From: Pseudomonas putida
GTDB lineage: Bacteria > Pseudomonadota > Gammaproteobacteria > Pseudomonadales > Pseudomonadaceae
DNA: 64,000 bases
Reading direction: 5' to 3'
Assembly (NCBI GenBank): GCA_041071465.1
Contig: CP163498.1
Coordinates: 5,536,001-5,600,000 of the forward strand
In this document: one piece after another, positions 11,400-20,267 of the stretch
Layout: each line of letters begins with the position of its first letter
Position numbering within the stretch: position 1 is the stretch's first letter
The notes under the pieces: generated by a model
The model's input: only the letters and a program-made list of their open reading frames with translations
Databases searched by the model: none
Told to the model about the DNA's origin: nothing
Translations under genes and position numbers: made by a program

Positions 11400-12710
11400 C
11401 TACTTGGTTGCTGGAACCATCCCCTCTGCCTCGACCTTGGCACTGCCGATCGGCGCCTGCAGTAGCAGGAAGTACGCCACTGCCGAGCACAACGCCACCA
11501 CCGCGCTGATCATGAACGCCGTGGTGAACGAGCCCGAATACTGGATGCTGAACCCGGTCACGATCGGTGCCACGGAACCGGCGATGTAACCGCCAAAGTT
11601 CTGGATCGAACCAAACGACGCCACGCGCTGGCTGTCGACAATGGTGTTGACGATCATCCAGGCGGTGGCACTGGCCATGTTGATGCTGAACAGCGCCAGG
11701 CACAGCAGGATGATGCAGCCGGTCAGGCCGGTGACGAAGGACAGGGGCAAGGTGAACAGCGCGGCCAGCACCAGGCCGGTGATGACACTGAACTTGCGGC
11801 CACCCAGCACGCTCATGCCACGCTTTACCAGCCAGTCACAGAAGCGCCCGGCAACGATGGTACCCGCGGCACCAAAACCGTAGGCCAGCGACACGACCCA
11901 GGCGGTCTTGTACAGGTCCAGCCCATGTTCACGCTCGAAGTAGCCTGGCAGCCAGGTCAGGTGCAACCAGAGCATGTAGATCACCCCCATGAAACCCAGC
12001 ACCGCGCCCCAGGTACTGCGGTGCTTGAACAGGTCGAGCCAGCCGGCGAAGTAGGATGCCTTCGGCGTGGCTGCAGCGGTTACCGGCGCCTGGTGCTCGC
12101 CCGGCAATGGCTTGCCTTCGGCCGCAAGCTCTGCCAGGTAACGGGCCTTGCTCTTGTAGAAGGTCAGCCAGCACACCGCCAGTACCACGCCGATCACACC
12201 GGTAATGATGAACATGCCGCGCCAGCCGAAGTTGACCATGAACAGCGTCAGCAAGGGTGGCGCCAGGCATGGGCCCAGGCACGTCGACGACCAGACCACG
12301 CCGGTCGGGGTGCCGCGTTCGTTGGCGTCGAACCACTCCGACAAGGCTTTGGCCGCCGATGGGAACATCGGCGCCTCGCCAATCCCCAGCAATACCCGCA
12401 GGCCCATGAATCCGGCAAAACTGTTGACCATGCCAAACGCTGCCTGGGCTACCGACCAGCCCAGCAACGAGGCACCCAAGGCGATCTTGCTGCCCAGGCG
12501 GTCGATGATCATGCCCATGGGCAATTGGGCAAAGGCATAGGCAATGGAAAACGCCGACAACAGAATGCCCATCTGCGACGGGCTGATCATCATGTCTTTC
12601 TGGATGGAGGTGTTGGCAATCGACAGCGCACTACGGTCCAGGTAGTTGACGATGCCGATCAGCAGCAGGAACACGACGGTGATGCGCTGGTACTTCTTCA
12701 TAGGGTTCAT
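11400..12710 (-). CDS. MFS transporter, sugar-acid (ACS family) type
   Basis: Twelve-helix permease of 436 aa in the anion:cation symporter family of the major facilitator superfamily. Family marks are IVNYLDRSALSIA in helix 1, MGMIIDRLGSK in loop 2-3 and FPSAAKALSEWF in helix 4. Relatives import glucarate, galactonate or hexuronates by proton symport. It is the last gene of a minus-strand operon with FAH, Ldh_2 and UxaA-type enzymes, so its substrate is probably the sugar acid they degrade. A REP palindrome follows it. Confidence 0.88.
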   Translation of the reverse strand: MNPMKKYQRITVVFLLLIGIVNYLDRSALSIANTSIQKDMMISPSQMGILLSAFSIAYAFAQLPMGMIIDRLGSKIALGASLLGWSVAQAAFGMVNSFAGFMGLRVLLGIGEAPMFPSAAKALSEWFDANERGTPTGVVWSSTCLGPCLAPPLLTLFMVNFGWRGMFIITGVIGVVLAVCWLTFYKSKARYLAELAAEGKPLPGEHQAPVTAAATPKASYFAGWLDLFKHRSTWGAVLGFMGVIYMLWLHLTWLPGYFEREHGLDLYKTAWVVSLAYGFGAAGTIVAGRFCDWLVKRGMSVLGGRKFSVITGLVLAALFTLPLSFVTGLTGCIILLCLALFSINMASATAWMIVNTIVDSQRVASFGSIQNFGGYIAGSVAPIVTGFSIQYSGSFTTAFMISAVVALCSAVAYFLLLQAPIGSAKVEAEGMVPATK

Positions 12711-12800
12711 GTGATGACCTTTCTTATTATTGTTGCCGCGCTATCAGCGCCTTGACGATCCCTCGATGCTGCTGCGCCCCTCCCTGACGCAGCGTGTCGT

Positions 12801-14018
12801 TCAAAACTGGCGCGCGGTGGCTGCAACCTCCAACAGGCCACGTTGGCCAAGGTTGTCGATCAGCGCGCGCAGGCCAAAGGCCCACTGCGGTGCCAGATCG
12901 CTGGTGGTCACGCGGTTGCACAGAGTACCCAGTTGCGGGTTGCTGATGCTCACCACGTCACCCGGTTTGTGGGTAAAGCCGTTACCCGGCTGATCGCGGT
13001 CCTGCTTGGGAGCGAACAGGGTACCGAGGAACAGCACCAGGCCGTCGGGGTATTGGTGATTCTCGTTGAGGGTTTGCTGCACCAGGTCTTGCGGGTCACG
13101 GCTGATCTGCCGCATTGAGCTACGCCCGGACAGGATGAAACCGTCCATGCCTTCGACCCGCAGGTCCACCTCGGCGGCGCGCACATCGTCCAGACCAAAG
13201 CTTTCGTCAAACAGCCGCAGCAGCGGGCCCAGTGCAGTGGACGCGTTGTTGTCCTTGGCCTTGGACAGCAGCAAGGCGCTGCGCCCTTCGAAGTCACGCA
13301 GGTTGACGTCGTTGCCGAGCATGGCGCCCTTGATGCTGCCATCGCTCGACACCGCCAGTACCACTTCGGGCTCTGGGTTGTTCCAGCTGGACTTGGGGTG
13401 GATGCCAATGTCGGCGCCGTGACCAACGGCCGACAGCGGCTGGGCCTTGGTGAACACTTCGGCATCCGGGCCGATGCCCACCTCCAGGTACTGCGACCAC
13501 AGGCCCTGCTCTACCAGCACCTTGCGTAGCGCTTCGGCCTGGGCCGAGCCAGGTACGATCTGCGACAAATCGGCCCCGATGCGGCTGGCCAGGGTGTCAC
13601 GGATAGCGTCAGCCTTGGCCGGGTCGCCCTTGGCCTGTTCTTCCACCACACGCTCCAGCAGGCTGGTGGCGAAGGTCACGCCTGCGGCCTTTACCGCTTG
13701 CAGGTCGATCGGCGCCAGCAGCCAGGGTTGGCGTGGGTCGCGCTGGGCGGGGTCGCTGTTGCCCAGCAATGCCGGCAACGCAATCAAGGGTTCGGCCAAC
13801 GGCAAGGCACGCAGGTAGGCCACCGGGTCGGCCACTTCCAGCAGGGCCGATACAGTCGCCACGTGGGTGCTGATATCGTAGACGGCACCGCCTTTCACCA
13901 GCACTACCGCCGGCCCTTGGTCCGGCAACCAGACCCGCCCTACCCAGCTGCCGTTATCGAACACGCTGGCATCATGTTTTAGCGTCAGCGGTTGATTGGC
14001 GTTCGATCGTTCAGTCAT
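12801..14018 (-). CDS. Fumarylacetoacetate hydrolase family protein, XylX-like
   Basis: A 405 aa FAH-fold enzyme from the start MTERSNAN, which has AAGGG eight bases upstream; the frame is open to 14042. The sequence closely recalls Caulobacter XylX-type 2-keto-3-deoxy-pentonate dehydratases, for example LEVGIGPDAEVFTK, SSWNNPEPEVVLAVSS, LGNDVNLRDFEGRSALL and DGLVLFLGTLFAP. Metal-binding acids of the FAH fold are in the EPEV and D-rich segments. It probably cleaves water from, or hydrolyses, a 2-keto-3-deoxy sugar acid made by the neighbouring dehydratases. The true substrate cannot be read from sequence. Confidence 0.85.
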   Translation of the reverse strand: MTERSNANQPLTLKHDASVFDNGSWVGRVWLPDQGPAVVLVKGGAVYDISTHVATVSALLEVADPVAYLRALPLAEPLIALPALLGNSDPAQRDPRQPWLLAPIDLQAVKAAGVTFATSLLERVVEEQAKGDPAKADAIRDTLASRIGADLSQIVPGSAQAEALRKVLVEQGLWSQYLEVGIGPDAEVFTKAQPLSAVGHGADIGIHPKSSWNNPEPEVVLAVSSDGSIKGAMLGNDVNLRDFEGRSALLLSKAKDNNASTALGPLLRLFDESFGLDDVRAAEVDLRVEGMDGFILSGRSSMRQISRDPQDLVQQTLNENHQYPDGLVLFLGTLFAPKQDRDQPGNGFTHKPGDVVSISNPQLGTLCNRVTTSDLAPQWAFGLRALIDNLGQRGLLEVAATARQF

Positions 14019-14038
14019 CGGTGTACCCTTAATGTGCA

Positions 14039-15097
14039 TCAATGGGAAAGTGCCGGCAGTTGCAACTGCCCGGCCAGGCGGTCAAGGTCGGCCACCACCT
14101 GAGGCGAAAGATTCACGCCCTGCTCCAGGGCCTGGCGACGCAGGGCAAGGCCAGCTTGCCCAGGCAAACGCACTGGGCGCTCGGGGTCGAGCGGGCGGCT
14201 GGCAAGTACCAGTCGGCCCAGGAAGCTGGTTTCATCGGTGAACGCTTCCAGGCCGCCAAAGAAGCGCGGGTCGATGACCACGGCAGTAGCCGAGGCACCC
14301 CACTGCTCTGGTGCATCCTTGCGCCCGTGGCCGCCCAAGCCCGACGTCAGGGCTTCAACCAGCAGCGCCAGGGCGAAGCCTTTGTGGCCAAAGGCCTGGC
14401 CACCCAAGGGCAGGATGCTGCCTTGCGGGCGAGTGAAGAAATCACCTGGGTCGTCGCTCAGTTGCCCCTCATTGCTCACCACTACCGGGTGCGGCAGGCG
14501 GCTGCCGGCATCGCGGCATTGGCCGACCAGGCCGAGGGTGACGGTGGACATGCTGACATCGAGCAGAATCGGCTCGCCCTGGGTCGGGATACCGGCAGCA
14601 ATCGGGTTGGGGGTGTACACCGGGTCAATGCCGCCATGGGCGCAAACCAGCCCCAACGAAGGGTCCGAAGAGTAAACCATGGCCACCAAGCCCTGGTCGG
14701 TGTAGGGCTTGAGGTAGGCAGCCAGGCAGCCGATATGCGCCGCACGGCGCACCACTGCAATACCGATGCCCTGTGCGGTCGCGCCCTTGGCCGCACAGTC
14801 CAGGGCCCGGCTGACGCAATACGGCCCCAACACATAATGGCCGTCGAACAAGCTGGAAATGCCACTGTCCGCGACCTGTTCCAGCGCCTGCGCGCGGGCC
14901 TTGACGTGCCCGCTGAGCATACCGTCGATGTAGCGGCTGACCAGGTTCAGGCCATGGGTACGATGGCCGAGCAATTCGCCTTCGAGCAGCACCCGGGTCA
15001 CCGCCTGGGCGACATCGGCATCGGCACCGGCTTTGGTGAACAGTCGCTCGACAAACGTGGTCAGTGCTTGCGCGTCGTACTGCGTGTTTTGAGTCAT
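14039..15097 (-). CDS. Malate/L-lactate/ureidoglycolate dehydrogenase (Ldh_2) family oxidoreductase
   Basis: NAD(P)-dependent dehydrogenase of the Ldh_2 fold, 352 aa from MTQNTQYD. Family segments are GHRTHGLNLVSRYID, the substrate loop VRRAAHIGCLAAYL, VYTPNPIAAGIPT and GGQAFGHKGFALALLVEAL. Members reduce 2-keto acids or diketogulonate. Within this operon (UxaA, then this gene, then FAH, then MFS) it probably oxidises or reduces a keto sugar acid. The open frame continues upstream to 15514, but that part is out-of-frame UxaA sequence and is excluded. Confidence 0.88.
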   Translation of the reverse strand: MTQNTQYDAQALTTFVERLFTKAGADADVAQAVTRVLLEGELLGHRTHGLNLVSRYIDGMLSGHVKARAQALEQVADSGISSLFDGHYVLGPYCVSRALDCAAKGATAQGIGIAVVRRAAHIGCLAAYLKPYTDQGLVAMVYSSDPSLGLVCAHGGIDPVYTPNPIAAGIPTQGEPILLDVSMSTVTLGLVGQCRDAGSRLPHPVVVSNEGQLSDDPGDFFTRPQGSILPLGGQAFGHKGFALALLVEALTSGLGGHGRKDAPEQWGASATAVVIDPRFFGGLEAFTDETSFLGRLVLASRPLDPERPVRLPGQAGLALRRQALEQGVNLSPQVVADLDRLAGQLQLPALSH

Positions 15098-15132
15098 GGC
15101 AGTTACCTCGAAAAGGGGACGGGAGCGGTCGA

Positions 15133-16672
15133 TCAGGTCACTGCCCCAATCTGCCAGGGCACGAATTCGTTCTGTCCATAGCCGTGCTGTTCGCTCTTGC
15201 TGCGTGCTCCAGAGGCAATGCGCAGCATCTGTTCGAAGATGAATGCGCCGCGCTCCTCGATACTGGTAGAGCCGTCGGCGATGCCACCGCAATTGACGTC
15301 CATGTCCTCTTGCTGGTGCTCGAAGACCCGGTTGTTGGTCGCCAGCTTGATCGACGGTGCCGGGGCACAGCCGTAGGCCGAACCACGGCCGGTGGTGAAG
15401 GCGATCAGGTTGGCCCCCCGGCCACCTGACCGGTGGCCGATACCGGGTCGTAGCCAGGGGTGTCCATGAACACCAGGCCCTGGGCACGCACGGCTTCCGC
15501 GTACTGGTACACATCGACCAGGTTGCTGGAGCCAGCCTTGGCCACCGCCCCCAGGGACTTCTCGAGGATGGTGGTCAGCCCCCTGCCTTGTTGCCGGCCG
15601 AGGGGTTGTTGTTCAGTTCGGCGTTCATGCGCTGGCAGTAGTCTTCCCACCAGCGGATGCGCGCCACCAGCTTTTCGCCCACCTCACGGCTTACCGCGCG
15701 GCGCGTCAGCAAGTGCTCGGCACCGTAGATTTCCGGGGTCTCGGAGAGGATCGCGGTGCCACCGGCTGCCACCAGGCGGTCGACAGCATTGCCCAATGCC
15801 GGGTTGGCGGTAATCCCCGAGTAACCATCGGAGCCGCCACACTGCAGGCCGACCACCAGGTGCCGGGCGCTGACCGGCTGACGCCGCACCTGATTGGCCT
15901 CGGCCAGCAGCGTCTTGACCTGTGCGATACCGGCTGCGATGGTTTTCGACGTGCCACCAATCCCCTGGATGGTGAATGCGCGCAGTTGCGCGCTGGCCTG
16001 CAGGCCCTGGGTTTCCAGCAGGCTTTCGATCTGGTTGGTTTCGCAGCCCAAACCAATGATCAGCACGGCAGCGAAGTTGGGGTGAACGGCATACCCGGCC
16101 AAGGTGCGGCGCAGCAGGCCAAGGGCTTCGCCGCTGGGGTCCACTGCGCAACCGGCACCGTGGGTCAGGGCCACCACGCCGTCGATGTTCGGATAGTCGG
16201 CCAGCACCTCGGGATGGATGTCACGGCGAAAATGGTCGGCCACGGCGCGGGCCACGGTCGCCGAGCAGTTCACCGAGGTAAGAATGCCGATGTAGTTGCG
16301 GGTAGCGACCCGGCCATCGGCGCGCACGATGCCCTGAAACTGTGCGGTGCTGCCCGGCTGAGTGCGGGTATCGACACCAAAGGCATAGTCACGGGCAAAA
16401 TCGCCCATCTGCACGTTGTGCACATGGACATGGTCCCCAGCGTCGATAGCCTGCGAAGCGAAGCCGATGATCTGCCCATAACGGCGCAGCGGCTGGCCCT
16501 GCTCCACACGCTCGGTGGCGAGCTTGTGGCCCGAGGGAATTGGCTGGCGCACGGTGATCGCCTCGGCATCCAGGCGCAGCCCTTGCGGCAGGGCCTGGCG
16601 AGCAATGAGCACATTGTCCAGCGGGTTGAGGCGGATGACGGCTGGGTCACCGGATTTGGCAATCAGTTGCAT
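15133..16672 (-). pseudogene. uxaA: UxaA/GarD family altronate-galactarate dehydratase, two frameshifts
   Basis: Sugar-acid dehydratase with an N-terminal SAF domain (residues 1-100, LNPLDNVLIARQALPQG, HVHVHNVQ) and the UxaA catalytic part (NYIGILTSVNCSAT, GCAVDPSGEA, LQCGGSDGYSGITANP). About 513 aa when restored, the usual size. Two breaks: at the CCCCC of 15579-15583 and the CCCCCC of 15414-15419. One added base at each gives [19 protein letters not shown] and then [18 protein letters not shown], ending IGAVT at 15133. The start has GAGAGG in place. It probably feeds a 2-keto-3-deoxy acid to the FAH protein. Substrate (altronate, galactarate or other) is not decided. Confidence 0.85.
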
Positions 16673-16767
16673 GGGACCTCTCAGGGCGGTGCGGCTGACT
16701 TCTTGTTATGGCTGTCGCCACTGTAAGAAGCCTTGCGCAACATTCCCAATGAGATGATCCGATCGAA

Positions 16768-16786
16768 CGATAACCTGGCGTTATCG
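16768..16786. promoter_or_regulatory. Candidate LysR operator upstream of the uxaA operon
   Basis: Perfect palindrome CGATAAC-CTGGC-GTTATCG, containing T-N11-A, about 96 bases upstream of the uxaA-type start. The form fits a LysR-type recognition site, and two LysR genes lie just upstream. Function is inference from motif and position. Confidence 0.55.
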
Positions 16787-16857
16787 CAACAAGATATCGG
16801 TGCGAAATCTTCAATCGACTATGGGGGCCATTGGGTCGTGCAGCAGCCCCCCGCTTC

Positions 16858-17811
16858 CTATGCTAGCGCTGCCCTGCGACGTTGTGCGCCCTCCAGCAAG
16901 ATCTCGACAAACGCGCGGGCCGAAGCACTCAGCGGTTCATCCTTGCGGGTGACCACACCATACTCCAGCGCCGGCACATGCAAGGGGCTGTGCAGCTCCT
17001 TGAACTGCCCGCTGGCCAACTGCGCAGCAACCATCGAGCGCGGTAACATGGCGATCATCGGGGCTGATTGCAGCAGTTGCAGGAACATCGGCATGGAGAT
17101 GGTCTCCACGCTGTCGGCGGGCGTTGCGATACCGGCCACCCGAAACGCCTGCTCCAGGCGGTTGCGGATCGGCGTGCCCACCGGGTACAGCACCCACGGC
17201 CAGTCGCCGAGTGCTTCCAGTGGCGTGCTGTCGAGCTGGTTGAGCGGGTGCTCGCTGTTCACTACCAGGCTGAAGGGCTCGGGCTCCAGCGGCTGGAAGT
17301 CGAACAGTTGGCTGAAACGCTCTTCGGTGAAACGGCCAATCATGATGTCCAGCTTGTTCTGCTCAAGCATGGTCAGCAGGTGATCACTGGAATGCTCCAC
17401 CACTTCAATCGACAGCAATGGGCTGCGTGCCTTGATGGCGGCGATGGCCTGCGGCAGCACCAAGGCGGTTGCGGCAAAGATCCCACCAACGCGGATAAAG
17501 CCATGCCCGCCGTTACGCAGGCGGTTGACCTGGTCGACAAACTGTTGCGACTCGGCCAGCGCACCCTGGGCGTAACGCACCACGTATTCACCCAGCTCGG
17601 TGGGCGGCATGCTGCGTGGCAGGCGCTCGAACAGGGCAAAGCCGAACTGCTCCTCAAGGTCACGCAGCATCTTGCTGAGTGCTGGTTGGCTGAGGTTCAT
17701 GCGTGTGGCAGTAGCGTGCATGTTGCGCGTGCGCGCCAGGGTATCGATCAGCACCAGGTGCTTGTAGCGGATCCAGTTGCAAAAACTGGAATGGGTCATG
17801 TCCGGCGGCAT
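16858..17811 (-). CDS. LysR family transcriptional regulator (sugar-acid operon)
   Basis: LysR regulator of 317 aa. The winged helix-turn-helix spans about residues 15-75 (RNMHATATRMNLSQPALSKML), followed by a periplasmic-binding-like effector domain. ATG at 17811 has GAGG ten bases upstream; a second ATG four codons on is possible. It lies 27 bases after another LysR gene and 185 bases before the uxaA-type gene, whose promoter region carries a T-N11-A palindrome. It probably controls the operon in response to a sugar acid. Confidence 0.9.
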   Translation of the reverse strand: MPPDMTHSSFCNWIRYKHLVLIDTLARTRNMHATATRMNLSQPALSKMLRDLEEQFGFALFERLPRSMPPTELGEYVVRYAQGALAESQQFVDQVNRLRNGGHGFIRVGGIFAATALVLPQAIAAIKARSPLLSIEVVEHSSDHLLTMLEQNKLDIMIGRFTEERFSQLFDFQPLEPEPFSLVVNSEHPLNQLDSTPLEALGDWPWVLYPVGTPIRNRLEQAFRVAGIATPADSVETISMPMFLQLLQSAPMIAMLPRSMVAAQLASGQFKELHSPLHVPALEYGVVTRKDEPLSASARAFVEILLEGAQRRRAALA

Positions 17812-17838
17812 AGACGCAGGGCCTCGTGCGGGTGAAAG

Positions 17839-18786
17839 TTATTGAGCGCGCAAATAGCCCAGCAAGGTATCGAGGGCAACCGAGTTGGGCCGCGAACGCA
17901 GGGTCAGCACGCCAAGGTTGGCCATGGCCAGAGGAAGTTCCACGGGCAGGATGGCGACCATGCCATAGCGGGCATAGTGCTGGGCCACGTCATTGGGCAC
18001 CACCGCGATCATTTCAGACGCTTCGAGCATGGCAGTGGTCGCCAGGATCGAGGCGGTTTCGACGATATCCAGCGACTGCACCATGCCCCCGGCCTGCAAT
18101 GCGCTTTCGACGCGGCGGCGCATCGGGCTGCCGATGGGGTGCAGAATCCAGGTCAAGTGCACCAGATCGGCTAGCTGCAGGCAGGCGACTGTAGCCAAGG
18201 GATGGCCTGCGCGGGCAATCACGCGCATTTGTTCACCGCCTTCGAACAGCTCGATGTTCAACGCCTGGCTGTCGCTCTGGTCCGGCAGGCGCCCCACCAC
18301 CATGTCGAAGTCGCCACGCAGCAAGGCGGGCAGCAAAGTATCGCTGGTGCCTACTTCCAAGGCGATGCGCACGTTGGGGTGGTCGCGTTTGTAGGCCAGC
18401 ACCGCCTTGGTCAGCACACCCGGTACCGGGCCCATGACGCTGCCCACCCGCACCAGGCCGGAAGCCCCGCGCGCCAGTTCGGCAATTTGCGCCTGGGCAT
18501 GCTCGAACTCATGCAACGCGTTCTGCGCATAGCGGATCATCACCTCGCCATACAGCGTCGCTTGCATACCCCGTGGCAGGCGTTCGAACAAACGCACCCC
18601 CAGGCGCTCCTCGAGCTGCTGCAGCAACAGGCTGGCAGCCGGTTGCGTGGTGTGCATCGCGGCCGCCGCACGGCGCAGGTTGCCGAATTCGCCCAAGGCA
18701 TTGAGCAACGTGATCTGCCGGCTGGAGATCTTCAGTGCGCCGAGGCTGGCAGGCACCTGGGTGTTGTCGGTTGACGAGCGAGACAT
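17839..18786 (-). CDS. LysR family transcriptional regulator, divergent from fuconate dehydratase gene
   Basis: LysR regulator of 315 aa with an HTH at about residues 20-80 (GNLRRAAAAMHTTQPAASLLLQ) and an effector domain. It is read away from the enolase-family gene at 18888 across a 100-base spacer, so it probably controls that gene and its own. It differs from the adjacent LysR protein in sequence although both share the FERLPR(S/G)M segment, so the two may be old paralogues with distinct ligands. Confidence 0.9.
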   Translation of the reverse strand: MSRSSTDNTQVPASLGALKISSRQITLLNALGEFGNLRRAAAAMHTTQPAASLLLQQLEERLGVRLFERLPRGMQATLYGEVMIRYAQNALHEFEHAQAQIAELARGASGLVRVGSVMGPVPGVLTKAVLAYKRDHPNVRIALEVGTSDTLLPALLRGDFDMVVGRLPDQSDSQALNIELFEGGEQMRVIARAGHPLATVACLQLADLVHLTWILHPIGSPMRRRVESALQAGGMVQSLDIVETASILATTAMLEASEMIAVVPNDVAQHYARYGMVAILPVELPLAMANLGVLTLRSRPNSVALDTLLGYLRAQ

Positions 18787-18887
18787 ATCGAATCCGGTAT
18801 CGCTGGTTAAGATTTGGCGATTATGCCTGTATCGCTCGACAACCTACAGTCAGCGCTCCCAGTGCTTGAACAGAACAAGAGCCGACC

Positions 18888-20201
18888 ATGAGCATACGTA
18901 TTACCCACCTGAGCGTTCGTGACATCCGTTTCCCCACTTCGCTGTCGCTGGATGGCTCCGACGCCATGAACAGCGCCCCCGACTATTCGGCGGCCTACGT
19001 GGTGCTGCACACTGACGCAGCAGCCCTTGAAGGCCACGGCCTGACCTTCACCATCGGCCGTGGCAACGAGATTTGCGCGGCAGCGGTGCAGTCGCTGGCC
19101 CCCCTTATCGTCGGCCTTACCCTTGAAGAAATCACCGCCGACATGGGCGCTTTCTGGCATCGCTTTACCGTCAGCGACAGCCAGCTGCGCTGGCTGGGCC
19201 CGGAAAAGGGCGTGATCCACCTGGCCACTGCCGCCATCATCAATGCCGTATGGGACCTGTGGGCCAAGCACGAGGGCAAGCCCGTCTGGAAGCTGCTGGC
19301 CGACATGACACCCGAACAGCTGGTGCACTGCCTGGACTTCAGCTACGTCACCGATGTGCTCACACCCGAAGAAGCCATCGCCCTGCTGCGCCGTCAGGCA
19401 CCGGGCAAAGCCCAGCGCGAGGCGCAGATGCTGCGTGAAGGCTACCCAGGCTACACCACTGCACCGGGCTGGCTGGGCTACAGCGAAGAGAAAATGCGCA
19501 CGCTGGCCCGCGAGGCCGTGGCAGACGGTTGGACCCATATCAAGCAGAAGATCGGTGCCGACCTGGAAGAGGACATCCGCCGCGCCAGCATCCTGCGCGA
19601 AGAAATTGGCTGGGACCGCACCTTGATGATGGACGCCAACCAGGTGTGGAGCGTGGAGCAGTCTATTGCCAACATGCGCCGCCTGGCTGCCTTCGAACCA
19701 CTGTGGATCGAAGAGCCGACCAGCCCCGACGACATCCTCGGCCACGCCACCATACGCCAGCGCATCGCGCCGATTGGCGTGGCCACCGGTGAGCATTGCC
19801 ATAACCGGGTGATGTTCAAGCAGATGTTCCAGGCCGGTGCGCTGGACTTCTGCCAGCTGGACGCAGCCCGCCTGGGTGGCCTGAACGAAGTGCTGATCGT
19901 ACTGCTGATGGCGGCCAAGTACGACGTGCCGGTGTGCCCGCACGGCGGTGGCGTCGGGCTGTGCGAATATGTGCAGAACATTGCCTTGTTCGACTACATC
20001 GCGGTGTCGGCCTCGTTGCACAACCGGGTGCTGGAGTATGTCGACCACCTGCACGAGCACTTCATCGACCCGGTGGTGATCCGACGCGGGCGCTACATGC
20101 CGCCACAACGCCCCGGTTACAGCATTGAAATGCACGCCGAGACCCTGGAGCGCTACCAGTACCCCAATGGCGCAGTGTGGCTCGACATCAACCGCTCCTG
20201 A
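18888..20201 (+). CDS. Enolase-superfamily sugar-acid dehydratase, L-fuconate dehydratase-like
   Basis: Mandelate-racemase-group enzyme, 437 aa. It resembles Xanthomonas L-fuconate dehydratase across its length, for example TSLSLDGSDAMN, DYSAAYVVL, SQLRWLGPEKGVIH, SPGWLGYS-like APGWLGYSEEK and SPDDILGHA. Catalytic features: the K-x-K motif (HIKQKIG), metal ligands in MMDANQVW, WIEEPTSP and TGEHCHN, and the distal histidine in CPHGGGVGLCE. It dehydrates a sugar acid to its 2-keto-3-deoxy form. It is followed by an MFS gene in the same direction and faces a LysR gene. Assignment to fuconate over galactonate or a similar acid is by resemblance only. Confidence 0.87.
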   Translation: MSIRITHLSVRDIRFPTSLSLDGSDAMNSAPDYSAAYVVLHTDAAALEGHGLTFTIGRGNEICAAAVQSLAPLIVGLTLEEITADMGAFWHRFTVSDSQLRWLGPEKGVIHLATAAIINAVWDLWAKHEGKPVWKLLADMTPEQLVHCLDFSYVTDVLTPEEAIALLRRQAPGKAQREAQMLREGYPGYTTAPGWLGYSEEKMRTLAREAVADGWTHIKQKIGADLEEDIRRASILREEIGWDRTLMMDANQVWSVEQSIANMRRLAAFEPLWIEEPTSPDDILGHATIRQRIAPIGVATGEHCHNRVMFKQMFQAGALDFCQLDAARLGGLNEVLIVLLMAAKYDVPVCPHGGGVGLCEYVQNIALFDYIAVSASLHNRVLEYVDHLHEHFIDPVVIRRGRYMPPQRPGYSIEMHAETLERYQYPNGAVWLDINRS

Positions 20202-20267
20202 CCCACAGACCTGGGTGTGCCGTGGCCACACGGCACGCCACCAGCACTTTTCATGGGGAAAAAAACA

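Noticed and set aside
18807..20231. Long open frame on the minus strand opposite the fuconate-dehydratase-like gene
   Set aside because: It mirrors the codon pattern of a strongly coding GC-rich gene on the other strand, has no family motif and no ribosome site.
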